6,522 nt of DNA, taken from positions 1 to 6,522 of the forward strand of contig CAMPHL010000154.1 of NCBI GenBank assembly GCA_946885905.1, written 5' to 3'. Numbering within the stretch: the first letter of the stretch is position 1; every line of letters starts with the position of its first letter. The notes under the pieces were generated by a model that saw only the letters and a list, made by a program, of their open reading frames with translations, was not told the origin of the DNA and searched no databases. Source of the DNA: an uncultured Pseudomonadota bacterium (GTDB taxonomy: Bacteria; Pseudomonadota; Gammaproteobacteria; Burkholderiales; Usitatibacteraceae). The position numbers and the translations under genes are program-made. Positions 1 through 6,325 of the stretch are shown here, one piece after another.

Positions 1-178
1 AGCTCTGGTTGGGGGCAAGCTCGGCGAAATCCACGCCCAGCCGCGCCCGCAGCCGCTCGCGCTCACGCTCGACGGACGAGAGCCACGCGATGGGGAAGCC
101 CGCCACGTCGGCTGCGCGCCGCACCAACTCGTCGAGCGCGGCCTGTGGGACGAGGTCGAGCGTGGCGGCCGCGTTCAT
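1..178 (-). CDS. GAF-domain protein, N-terminal fragment (runs off left edge)
   Basis: The ATG at 178, overlapping the xth stop in an ATGA, opens a reading frame with no stop to position 1 (59 residues). After a short lead, residues 14-58 read A-L-D-E-L-V-R-R-A-A-D-V-A-G-F-P-I-A-W-L-S-S-V and then R-L-R-A-R-L-G-V-D with N-Q-S at the edge. This matches the opening of a GAF domain of the type found at the N-terminus of histidine kinases and diguanylate cyclases (helix, then P-I-A-x-x-S strand, then a K/R-A-R-x-G turn). The output domain lies outside the window, so the function stays open. The predicted N-terminus has no signal peptide or membrane segment. Translational coupling to a DNA repair gene is likely from the overlap; whether it reflects shared function is unknown. 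Confidence 0.7.
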   Translation of the reverse strand, partial: MNAAATLDLVPQAALDELVRRAADVAGFPIAWLSSVERERERLRARLGVDFAELAPNQS

Positions 179-939
179 GCGATCTCGCAGACCACGGGCG
201 CGTGGTCGGAAGGCCGCTCGAGCTTGCGGGGCGCCGTGTCGATCGTGCACGAGCGGCAGCTGGCGGCAAGCGCGGGAGACAGCAGCACGTGGTCGATCCG
301 CAGCCCCTGCTTGCGGCGGAACGCCAGCATCCGGTAATCCCACCACGAGTACGAGCGCTCGGGCTGGTCGAAGAGGCGGAACGCATCCGCGAAGCCGAGC
401 CCCAGGATGCGCCGGAAGGCCGCCTTCTCCGGTTCGCTGAAGAGGACCTGCCCCGCCCAGGCCTGCGGGTCGTGGACGTCGCGATCCTCGGGCGCCACGT
501 TGAAGTCGCCCATCACGGCGATGCGCGGATGGCGCACCAGCTCGCCCTCCAGCCAGCGCGCGAGCGCCTCCATCCAGCGCAGCTTGTATTCGTACTTGTC
601 GCTGCCCACCGACTGGCCGTTGGGCACGTAGACCGAAACCACGCGCACGCCCTCGCAGTCCGCGGCGAGCACCCGGCACTGGTCATCGACGAAATCCGGA
701 ATCGCCCGGCAGACCTCGACTCCATCGGTTCTCGTGAGGATCGCCACGCCGTTGTACGTGCGCTGGCCGCAGTGGAGGCTGCAGTAGCCGGCGGCACGCA
801 GCTCCAGGGCGGGGAACTGCGCATCCTCGCACTTGGTTTCCTGCAGGCACAAGGCGTCGGGCGAGTGCGCTGCCAGCCAGTCGAGCAGGTGCGGCAACCT
901 CACCCGGAGCGAATTCACGTTCCAGGTTGCGAGCTTCAC
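175..939 (-). CDS. xth: Exonuclease III-family AP endonuclease
   Basis: The 254-residue protein belongs to the exonuclease III branch of the endonuclease/exonuclease/phosphatase superfamily. Enzymes of this family cut DNA 5' of abasic sites and remove 3' blocking groups in base excision repair. The active-site residues are in place: Asn7 in T-W-N-V-N, Glu34 in L-Q-E-T-K (metal), Tyr104 in V-Y-V-P-N-G, Asp145 and Asn147 in G-D-F-N, W-W-D-Y-R at 199-203, Asp216 in L-R-I-D-H, and Asp245-His246 in S-D-H-A-P. Length is near that of E. coli XthA (268). The start is a GTG at 939; it gives the typical M-K-L-A-T-W-N-V-N and leaves 6 bases after the upstream stop. The Shine-Dalgarno match is poor, so translation may depend on coupling. 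The stop overlaps the next ATG (ATGA at 175-178). Two exonuclease III paralogues occur in some proteobacteria, so which one this is cannot be told. Confidence 0.95.
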   Translation of the reverse strand: MKLATWNVNSLRVRLPHLLDWLAAHSPDALCLQETKCEDAQFPALELRAAGYCSLHCGQRTYNGVAILTRTDGVEVCRAIPDFVDDQCRVLAADCEGVRVVSVYVPNGQSVGSDKYEYKLRWMEALARWLEGELVRHPRIAVMGDFNVAPEDRDVHDPQAWAGQVLFSEPEKAAFRRILGLGFADAFRLFDQPERSYSWWDYRMLAFRRKQGLRIDHVLLSPALAASCRSCTIDTAPRKLERPSDHAPVVCEIA

Positions 940-945
940 ACAGCG

Positions 946-1467
946 CTATTTCGTCTCGCCCTCGGGCCGGGGTCCGGGCTGGCCGGGAAGCCGGGTGCGC
1001 GCGTAGCCCGCGCGATCGAGCGCCGCGTTCCACGAGCCCTCGTCGAAGCCGCGCACGTTCGATTCGCCGATCACGAGGTAGGGCACCGAGAGCGAGCCCG
1101 CGATCTTCATGAGCGCGTCCTGGGCTTCCTGGTCGATCTGCGCGTTCTTCTCGGAAAACGGCACGCCTCGGCGGCTGAGCAGCGCCCGGCCTTGCACGCA
1201 GTAGTCGCCGCAATCGCTGCTGGTATAGAGCGTCACGGGATTGCGCTGCGCCGCCATCCGGGTCGCGTAAGGCATCTGCTCCTCGGTGCTGGGGCCGGTG
1301 CCGCGCATCGACTTCTCCGAGACGTTCCTCGCGTCCTTGGGCGGCGGGAACTCGGTGTATTGGACCTTGCCATCCTTGTCCACCCACTTGTACAGGATGG
1401 ACTGGGCCTGCGCGGCCATCGCCGCGAGCGCCGCCGTGACGCAGAGCAGGATCGGGATGCGCTTCAT
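946..1467 (-). CDS. Exported DUF4124 and glutaredoxin-like domain protein
   Basis: The 173-residue protein starts with a signal peptide: Lys2-Arg3, a hydrophobic stretch to about residue 19, and a likely signal peptidase I site after A-Q-A (residue 21). No lipobox Cys follows, so the mature protein is probably periplasmic. Residues 24-42 (I-L-Y-K-W-V-D-K-D-G-K-V-Q-Y-T-E-F-P-P) form a DUF4124 domain, a small beta-rich unit common in proteobacterial envelope proteins. Residues 77-155 resemble glutaredoxin: V-T-L-Y-T-S-S-D-C strand and loop, a C-G-D-Y-C pair (Cys86, Cys90), R-G-V-P-F-S-E-K-N, and a cis-Pro block S-V-P-Y-L-V-I-G near 127-134. The cysteines are separated by three residues, not two as in classical glutaredoxins. 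A thiol-redox role in the envelope is inferred; no substrate is known. It sits between prlC and the exonuclease gene, 12 and 6 bases away, and is probably co-transcribed with them. Confidence 0.85.
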   Translation of the reverse strand: MKRIPILLCVTAALAAMAAQAQSILYKWVDKDGKVQYTEFPPPKDARNVSEKSMRGTGPSTEEQMPYATRMAAQRNPVTLYTSSDCGDYCVQGRALLSRRGVPFSEKNAQIDQEAQDALMKIAGSLSVPYLVIGESNVRGFDEGSWNAALDRAGYARTRLPGQPGPRPEGETK

Positions 1468-1470
1468 GGG

Positions 1471-1477
1471 TTCCTCC
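1471..1477 (-). promoter_or_regulatory. Strong ribosome binding site of the DUF4124-glutaredoxin gene
   Basis: GGAGGAA on the minus strand, five bases from its GGAGG core to the ATG at 1467, is the best Shine-Dalgarno match in the window. It fixes the start of the downstream gene within the 12-base spacer after prlC. Confidence 0.75.
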
Positions 1478-1479
1478 GA

Positions 1480-3510
1480 CTAGGCGGTGACCGTCATCCC
1501 ATTATGGCGCAGAAGGGCGTCGATCTGGGGCTTGCGGCCGCGGAAGGCGACGAACGACTCGAGCGCCGGGCGGCTGCCGCCGCGCGCGAGCACCTCGTCG
1601 CGGAAGCGCCCGCCGGTCTTCGCATCGAGCACGCCCGCTTCCTCGAAGGCTCCGAAGGCATCGGAGGAGAGCACCTCGGCCCACTTGTAGCTGTAGTAAC
1701 CCGCGGCGTAGCCGCCGGCGAAGATGTGCATGAACTGGTGCGGGAAGCGGTTGTAGGCGGGCACCTGGACCACCGCGACCTGCGACCGGACCTCGTCGAG
1801 CAGCCCGAGGACATCGCCCGTGGCGGGATCGAGATCCCCGTGCAGGCGCATGTCGAAGAGCGCGAACTCGAGCTGGCGCACGAAGCCCGCGCCGCTCTGG
1901 AAGTTCTTCGCCGCCACGAGCTTGTCGAAGAGCTCGCGCGGCATGCGGCTGCCGGTGTCGACGTGCCGAGTCATCGGCTCGACCACGGCCCACTCCCAGC
2001 AGAAGTTCTCCATGAACTGGCTCGGAAGCTCGACCGCGTCCCACTCGACGCCGTTCAGGCCCGAAACGCCCAGCTCGTCCACCTCGGTGAGCAACTGGTG
2101 CAGCCCATGGCCGAACTCGTGGAAGAGCGTGATCACCTCGCGATGCGTGAAGAGCGCGGGCTTGCCGTTCACCGGCGCCGGGAAGTTGCAGGTGAGGAAC
2201 GCCACGGGCGTCTGTACGCGCCCGCCCACGCGCCGCCGGTCGACCGCCTGCGCCATCCAGGCGCCGCCGCGCTTGTGTTCCCGCGCATAGAGGTCGAGGT
2301 AGAAGCGGCCGATGCGGCGGCCTTCGCGGTCGGCGATCTCGTGGAAGCGCACCTCGGGACGATAGGTCTCGGCCTGCGCCTCGCGGATCTTCACGCCGAA
2401 GATGGTTTCCACCACGCGGAAGAGGCCGGCCAGCACGGCGTCCTGCGGGAAGTACTGCTTCACTTCCTGGTCGGAGAAGGCGTAGCGGCGCTGCCGCAGC
2501 TTCTCGCTCACGTAGGCCACGTCGCTCGCGCGCACGTCGGCCAGGTTCAGCTCCGAGCGCGCGAAGTCCCGGAGCTGCTGCATGTCGCGTTCGGCGTGCG
2601 GGCGCGCGCGGCGCGCGAGGTCCCCGAGGAAGGTGAACACCTCGGCAGGCGTATCCGCCATCTTCGGCGCGAGCGAGACCTCGGCGTAGTTCTCGTAGCC
2701 GAGGAGCTTCGCGGCCTCGGCGCGCAGCTCGAGGAGCCTGCGGATGGTCGGTCCGTTGTCCCATTGCCCGGGCCCCAGGTCCGAGGCGCGAGTGAAGTAG
2801 GCCTCGTACATGAGCTCGCGAAGTCCATGATGGTCCGCGTACTGCATGACGGGCTGGTAACAGGGCTGCTGCAGGGTGAGCTTCCAGCCCTCGCGGCCCT
2901 CCTGCTTCGCGGCCTGTTCGGCCGCCGCGAGCACGTCGTCCGGGATGCCCGAGAGCTCGTTGCGATCGGTCACGTAGTGGCCGAACGCGTTCGTGGCGTC
3001 GAGCACGTTGTCCTGGAACTTCGAGCCCAGCTTCGCCAGCTCCTCCTGGATCTCGAGGAAGCGGGCCTTCTCGCGCGGGGGAAGCTCGACGCCGGAAAGG
3101 CGGAAGTCGCGCAGCTGGATCTCGACGAAGCGTCGGCGCGGGACGGGCCACTTGCCGAAGCCGGGCGCAGCCGCCATCGCCTTGAACGCGCCGTGCAGCC
3201 GCAGGTCCTGGCCCTGCTCGGCGAAGTACTGCGTCACCTTCGGCAGCGCCGCGTTGTAGGCCTCGCGAAGCTCGGGCGAGTTCACGACCGCGTTCAGGTG
3301 CGAGACCTGCGCCCACGCGCGGCCCAGCCGCTCGTTCGCGTCGTCGAGGGGCTCGACGAAGTTCTCCCATGTGGGCGCCGCGTCCTGGGCCGCGAGCCGT
3401 TCGATGGTGGCGCGTCCCTCGGCGATCAGCCGGTCGATCGCGGGGGCGATGTGCTCGGGCTTGATCTCGCCGAAGCGCGGAAGGTCGGTGAAGTCGAGAA
3501 GAGGATTCAT
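1480..3510 (-). CDS. prlC: Oligopeptidase A, zinc metallopeptidase of family M3
   Basis: This 676-residue cytoplasmic peptidase has the length and architecture of E. coli oligopeptidase A (PrlC/OpdA), which cleaves short peptides including released signal peptides. The zinc motif H-E-F-G-H is at 464-468, with Glu465 the catalytic base and His464 and His468 ligands. The third ligand is Glu494 in W-D-A-V-E-L-P-S-Q-F-M-E-N. The C-terminal H-Q-F-M-H-I-F-A-G-G-Y-A-A-G-Y-Y-S-Y block at 591-608 supplies the substrate-binding His and Tyr residues. The first 430 residues are the helical N-terminal region that closes over the active site. There is no signal peptide or membrane segment. The ATG start gives MNPLLDFTDLPRF, a family-typical N-terminus, though the ribosome binding site is weak. 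It follows a 54-base gap after pyrC' and lies 12 bases before the next gene. All key residues are present. Confidence 0.96.
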   Translation of the reverse strand: MNPLLDFTDLPRFGEIKPEHIAPAIDRLIAEGRATIERLAAQDAAPTWENFVEPLDDANERLGRAWAQVSHLNAVVNSPELREAYNAALPKVTQYFAEQGQDLRLHGAFKAMAAAPGFGKWPVPRRRFVEIQLRDFRLSGVELPPREKARFLEIQEELAKLGSKFQDNVLDATNAFGHYVTDRNELSGIPDDVLAAAEQAAKQEGREGWKLTLQQPCYQPVMQYADHHGLRELMYEAYFTRASDLGPGQWDNGPTIRRLLELRAEAAKLLGYENYAEVSLAPKMADTPAEVFTFLGDLARRARPHAERDMQQLRDFARSELNLADVRASDVAYVSEKLRQRRYAFSDQEVKQYFPQDAVLAGLFRVVETIFGVKIREAQAETYRPEVRFHEIADREGRRIGRFYLDLYAREHKRGGAWMAQAVDRRRVGGRVQTPVAFLTCNFPAPVNGKPALFTHREVITLFHEFGHGLHQLLTEVDELGVSGLNGVEWDAVELPSQFMENFCWEWAVVEPMTRHVDTGSRMPRELFDKLVAAKNFQSGAGFVRQLEFALFDMRLHGDLDPATGDVLGLLDEVRSQVAVVQVPAYNRFPHQFMHIFAGGYAAGYYSYKWAEVLSSDAFGAFEEAGVLDAKTGGRFRDEVLARGGSRPALESFVAFRGRKPQIDALLRHNGMTVTA

Positions 3511-3544
3511 GGTGGTCGAAGATTGGATCCAGGGCGCTTGGGGC

Positions 3545-3583
3545 GACGGTCCCGGCCGGGATGACTAACGAGAGTAGACCGTC
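3545..3583. repeat. Inverted repeat and palindrome spanning the pyrC' stop codon
   Basis: A perfect 12-base palindrome TCCCGGCCGGGA sits at 3550-3561, just downstream of the pyrC' TAG. Around it GACGGTC (3545-3551) and GACCGTC (3577-3583) form a 7-base inverted repeat that encloses the stop codon. On the transcript these could form a GC-rich hairpin. No run of T follows on the minus strand, so this is not a standard intrinsic terminator; it may be an RNA-stabilising hairpin, part of a Rho-dependent end, or chance in GC-rich DNA. Confidence 0.35.
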
Positions 3584-4863
3584 CGGCCGCCCACGATCGT
3601 CCGCATTACCCTTCCCACCATCTCCATCCCCTGGAAGGGCGTGTTCTTGCCCTGGCTCAGGAGGGCGTCGGGGCGAACGACCCAGGGCTGGTCCGGGTGG
3701 AAGAGGCAGAGGTCGGCGGCGGCGCCGGGCGCCAAGGTTCCTTCGGCGATGCCGAGGATTCGCGCCGGGCGTGTCGTGACCGCAGCGAGCGTCTCGTGGA
3801 GCTTCAGGCCCGATTCCCGTCCCCATTGGAGCGCGAGCGGCAGCAGCAGTTCGAGCGCCGTGGCGCCGGGCGCGGCTTCGCCGAACGGGACCTGCTTGGC
3901 GTCGTCGTCCACGGGAGCATGGTCCGAGCAGACGGCGTCGATCGTCCCGTCGGCTGCCGCGCGGCGCAGCGCGTCGCGGTCGGCGGGCTCGCGCAGCGGC
4001 GGCTCGAGGCGGCAGTTGGAGTCGAACTCGCCTATGTCGCGGTCGCACAGGTGCAGGTGGTGGATCGACACGTCGCAGGTGAGCGGCACGCCCAGCTTCT
4101 TCGCCTGCGCCACGAGGGCCACGCCCTCCGCGGTCGAGATCCGCTCCAGGTGCACGCGGGCATTCGTGGCGCTCATGAGCTCGAGGATCGTGCGAATCGC
4201 GACCGTCTCGGCGATGCGGGGAATCGAGGGCAGCCCCAGGCGCGTGGCTACTTCCCCCGTATGCGCGACACCGCCCGCGGCAAGGCTCGGGTCCTCGGGA
4301 CGCAGCCAAACCGTATAGCCGAGCGTAGCGGCGTAACGCAGGGCGTTGAGCATCGTGCGTGTGTCCGGCAGCGGCGCATGGCCCTGCGAAAAGCCCACAC
4401 AGCCCGCCTCGGTGAGCTCGCCCATCTCGGCGAGCCGCTCGCCCTTCAACGCCACCGTGAGCGCGCCCACCGGATGCACGCGCGCGGCATTGAGGCTGGA
4501 GGCCCGGCGCGTGAGCATCTCGACCAGCCCCGGCTCGTCCAGCGGAGGATCGGTGTCGGGCGGACAGGCGAGCGTCGTTATGCCGCCTGCAACCGCCGCC
4601 CGCATCTCCGATTCCAGCGTGGCCTTGTATTCGAAGCCCGGTTCGCGCAACCGCGCCGAGAGATCCACCAGCCCGGGACATGCGACGAGACCCTTGGCGT
4701 CGATCGTCTCGTCGGCCTTGAAGCCGTCTGGCGCCTGGTCGAGCGCGACGACCTTGCCGTCGGCAATGTAGATGGATCCGGGCCTGTCGCGGCCCGACGC
4801 CGGATCCACGACGCGCGCATTGACCACCTGGCTCCTGGCGCCCGGCGCCTGGCTCCCCGTCAT
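3565..4863 (-). CDS. pyrC': Dihydroorotase-like protein without metal ligands (PyrC'/PyrX), probable non-catalytic ATCase subunit
   Basis: The 432-residue protein has the amidohydrolase fold of class I dihydroorotase and aligns along its whole length: N-A-R-V-V-D-P-A-S at 15-23, P-G-L-V-D near 63-67, R-E-P-G at 73-76, E-P-P-L-R at 287-291, S-D-H-A-P at 313-317, and a C-terminal [11 protein letters not shown] near 375-385. The metal ligands are lost. The HxH motif reads Ser69-Ala-Arg71; the ligand Asp of the F-(S/T)-D-D-G block is Gln160; the next His is Arg188; and the His of HVST is Arg241. Only Asp314 and His315 of S-D-H remain. Pseudomonas PyrC' is a known homologue of this kind, needed to assemble class A ATCase but inactive as dihydroorotase. 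I infer the same role here, so a catalytic PyrC should be encoded elsewhere. Start choice is uncertain: ATG at 4863 overlaps pyrB, but GTG at 4827 follows AGGAG and gives a shorter N-terminus; the residues between derive from a short repeat. Confidence 0.92.
   Translation of the reverse strand: MTGSQAPGARSQVVNARVVDPASGRDRPGSIYIADGKVVALDQAPDGFKADETIDAKGLVACPGLVDLSARLREPGFEYKATLESEMRAAVAGGITTLACPPDTDPPLDEPGLVEMLTRRASSLNAARVHPVGALTVALKGERLAEMGELTEAGCVGFSQGHAPLPDTRTMLNALRYAATLGYTVWLRPEDPSLAAGGVAHTGEVATRLGLPSIPRIAETVAIRTILELMSATNARVHLERISTAEGVALVAQAKKLGVPLTCDVSIHHLHLCDRDIGEFDSNCRLEPPLREPADRDALRRAAADGTIDAVCSDHAPVDDDAKQVPFGEAAPGATALELLLPLALQWGRESGLKLHETLAAVTTRPARILGIAEGTLAPGAAADLCLFHPDQPWVVRPDALLSQGKNTPFQGMEMVGRVMRTIVGGRTVYSR
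4827..4856 (-). repeat. Short GC-rich repeat at the 5' end of pyrC'
   Basis: Two copies of GGAGCCAGG (minus strand, 4856-4848 and 4835-4827) lie 21 bases apart and flank a doubled palindromic hexamer GGCGCC (4837-4842 and 4844-4849, one base between). Read in frame this gives residues 3-12 of PyrC', [11 protein letters not shown] recall similar GGAGCCAGG/GGCGCC strings as scattered tandem repeats in high-GC proteobacteria, but membership in such a family is inference. The second copy also supplies an AGGAG (4832-4836), four bases before the GTG codon at 4827. Confidence 0.55.
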
Positions 4864-5825
4864 TGCGGCGACCCCAGCATCGACATCACCGCCATCCTCA
4901 CGGCGATGCCGAACGTCACCTGCGGCAGGATCACGCTCTGCCTGCCGTCCGCGACCGAAGAATCGATCTCGACGCCGCGGTTCATCGGCCCCGGGTGCAT
5001 CACGATGGCGTCGGGCTTGGCGAGCGCGAGCTTCTCGGCCGTGAGCCCGAAGCACTTGAAGAACTCGCCGGCGGAAGGCAGCAGCGCCCCGTTCATCCGT
5101 TCGTTCTGGAGCCTCAGCATGATCACCACGTCGCAATCCCTGAGGCCCGCGGCCATGTCGTGGAAGACGCGCACGCCCAGGCGCTCGACCTGCGCGGGCA
5201 CGAGCGTCTTGGGCCCGATCACGCGCAGGTCCGGGACGCCGAGGGTCTTGAGCGCATGGATCTGCGAGCGCGCGACGCGCGAATGCAGAACGTCTCCCAC
5301 GATCGCCACCGTGAGGTTGGTGAAGTCCTTCTTGTAGTGGCGGATGGTGTACATGTCGAGCAGGCCCTGGGTGGGGTGCGCGTGCCGTCCGTCGCCCGCG
5401 TTGATGACCGCGATGCCCGGCTTCACGTGCCGCGCGATGAGGTGCGGCGCGCCCGACTGCGAATGCCGCACGATGAACATGTCCGCGTCCATCGCCTGCA
5501 GGTTCCAGACGGTGTCCAGCAGCGTCTCGCCCTTCGACGTGGAAGAAGCCCCGATGTTGAGGTTGATCACGTCCGCGGACAGCCGCTTGGCCGCGATCTC
5601 GAACGTCGTGCGGGTGCGCGTCGAATTCTCGAAGAAGACGTTGAAGATCGACTTGCCGCGCAGCAGCGGGACCTTCTTCACGTCGCGCTCGGACACGGAG
5701 ACGAACTGGTCGGCGGTGTCGAGGATGAGGCCGATCGTCTCGGCGGGCAGTCCCTCGGTGGTGAGCAGGTGGCGCAGCCGCCCGTCCGGCCCGATCTGCA
5801 GGCTCGCCTTCGGGTCGAGCGGCAT
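4860..5825 (-). CDS. pyrB: Aspartate carbamoyltransferase catalytic subunit
   Basis: PyrB makes N-carbamoyl-L-aspartate from carbamoyl phosphate and aspartate, the first committed step of de novo pyrimidine synthesis in the cytoplasm. The 321-residue protein has all expected motifs: the carbamoyl phosphate loop F-E-N-S-T-R-T-R-T at 65-73; the catalytic Ser/Lys loop S-S-T-S-K-G-E-T at 94-101 with Lys98; H-P-T-Q at 150-153; the aspartate-binding R-L-Q at 238-240; and H-P-G-P-M-N-R-G at 277-284. About 15-20 residues precede the first core helix compared with E. coli PyrB. Such an N-terminal extension is typical of class A ATCases, where it takes part in nucleotide regulation and assembly with a dihydroorotase-like partner. 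No pyrI is present. The stop overlaps the pyrC' ATG by four bases, which fits production of both chains of one complex in step. Confidence 0.97.
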   Translation of the reverse strand: MPLDPKASLQIGPDGRLRHLLTTEGLPAETIGLILDTADQFVSVSERDVKKVPLLRGKSIFNVFFENSTRTRTTFEIAAKRLSADVINLNIGASSTSKGETLLDTVWNLQAMDADMFIVRHSQSGAPHLIARHVKPGIAVINAGDGRHAHPTQGLLDMYTIRHYKKDFTNLTVAIVGDVLHSRVARSQIHALKTLGVPDLRVIGPKTLVPAQVERLGVRVFHDMAAGLRDCDVVIMLRLQNERMNGALLPSAGEFFKCFGLTAEKLALAKPDAIVMHPGPMNRGVEIDSSVADGRQSVILPQVTFGIAVRMAVMSMLGSPQ

Positions 5826-6325
5826 CAGTCGGGCCTCTTGACGGCCGCGAAGCGCAGGCGGCCGTTCTCGTTGGAGAGCACCAGCTCCTCGCCGGCTGCG
5901 ACCTCGACGCGAGCCCCCATGAAGTCGGCCGACACCGGAAGCTCGCGCCCGCCGCGATCGGCGAGCACCGCCAGGCGCACTACGCTCGGCCGGCCGAAGT
6001 CGAAGAGCTCGTTCAAGGCCGCGCGCACGGTGCGACCGGTGTGGAGCACGTCGTCCACCAGCACCACCTCGCGGCCATCGACGTCGAAGGGAATCTGGCT
6101 GCGCCTCACCTCGGGGTGCAGGCCGCGAACGCCGAAGTCGTCGCGATGCAGCGTTACCGCGAGCACGCCCAGCGGCGTCGCAAGGCCGAGCTGGCGGTGC
6201 AGCCGCTCCGCCACCCAGGCACCGCCCGTGTAGATGCCGACCAGGCCCGCGTCGGGCGCGATGGCGCCGCGCATCCTCTCGGCCAGCTCCCTGGCGAGCT
6301 GCTCGGGATCCGGAAGCGCGCTCAT
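5825..6325 (-). CDS. pyrR: PyrR: pyrimidine operon regulator / uracil phosphoribosyltransferase
   Basis: This 166-residue protein belongs to the type I phosphoribosyltransferase fold and has the usual PyrR length. PyrR proteins convert uracil and PRPP to UMP; in Bacillus they bind pyr mRNA in a UMP-dependent way to attenuate the operon. The PRPP-binding motif is clear at residues 87-104, with [14 protein letters not shown] (Asp91, Asp92, Thr96, Gly97, Arg98, Thr99). The T-L-H-R-D-D-F block at 58-64 and the [10 protein letters not shown] block near 121-130 are also PyrR-typical. The start is set by the ATGA overlap with ruvX and by a good ribosome binding site. The TGA stop shares one base with the pyrB ATG (TGATG). 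RNA-binding activity cannot be read from the sequence; in Gram-negative bacteria the regulatory role is less well established than the enzyme activity. Confidence 0.95.
   Translation of the reverse strand: MSALPDPEQLARELAERMRGAIAPDAGLVGIYTGGAWVAERLHRQLGLATPLGVLAVTLHRDDFGVRGLHPEVRRSQIPFDVDGREVVLVDDVLHTGRTVRAALNELFDFGRPSVVRLAVLADRGGRELPVSADFMGARVEVAAGEELVLSNENGRLRFAAVKRPD
5834..5839 (-). promoter_or_regulatory. Ribosome binding site of pyrB
   Basis: AAGAGG on the minus strand lies 8 bases before the pyrB ATG and inside the last codons of pyrR. It supports the start at 5825 rather than a longer form. Confidence 0.5.

Noticed and set aside
2600..2620. A GCGCGCGCGGCGCGCG run that looks like a simple repeat or Z-DNA-forming tract.
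   Set aside because: It lies in frame within prlC and encodes an Arg/Ala stretch at a normal position of the protein; such runs are common in high-GC coding DNA.
145..3564. A 1139-codon open frame on the plus strand, antisense to xth, the DUF4124 gene and prlC.
   Set aside because: It spans several well-supported minus-strand genes and their junctions, its product is low-complexity and rich in Arg, Ala, Leu, His and Glu with no recognisable domain, and long stop-free antisense frames are expected at this GC content.
3511..3600. A promoter for prlC in the gap after pyrC'.
   Set aside because: I searched the minus strand for -35/-10-like hexamers with proper spacing and saw none convincing, so I do not call one.
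1502..4681. A 1059-codon minus-strand open frame crossing pyrC' and prlC in another frame.
   Set aside because: It runs out of frame through two recognised genes and the gap between them, and its product is Arg/Ala/Gly-rich with no domain.
3697..6233. Two long plus-strand open frames (3697-5337 and 4863-6233) opposite pyrC', pyrB and pyrR.
   Set aside because: They are antisense to genes with intact motifs, show no domain, and have composition typical of reverse-strand reading of high-GC codons.
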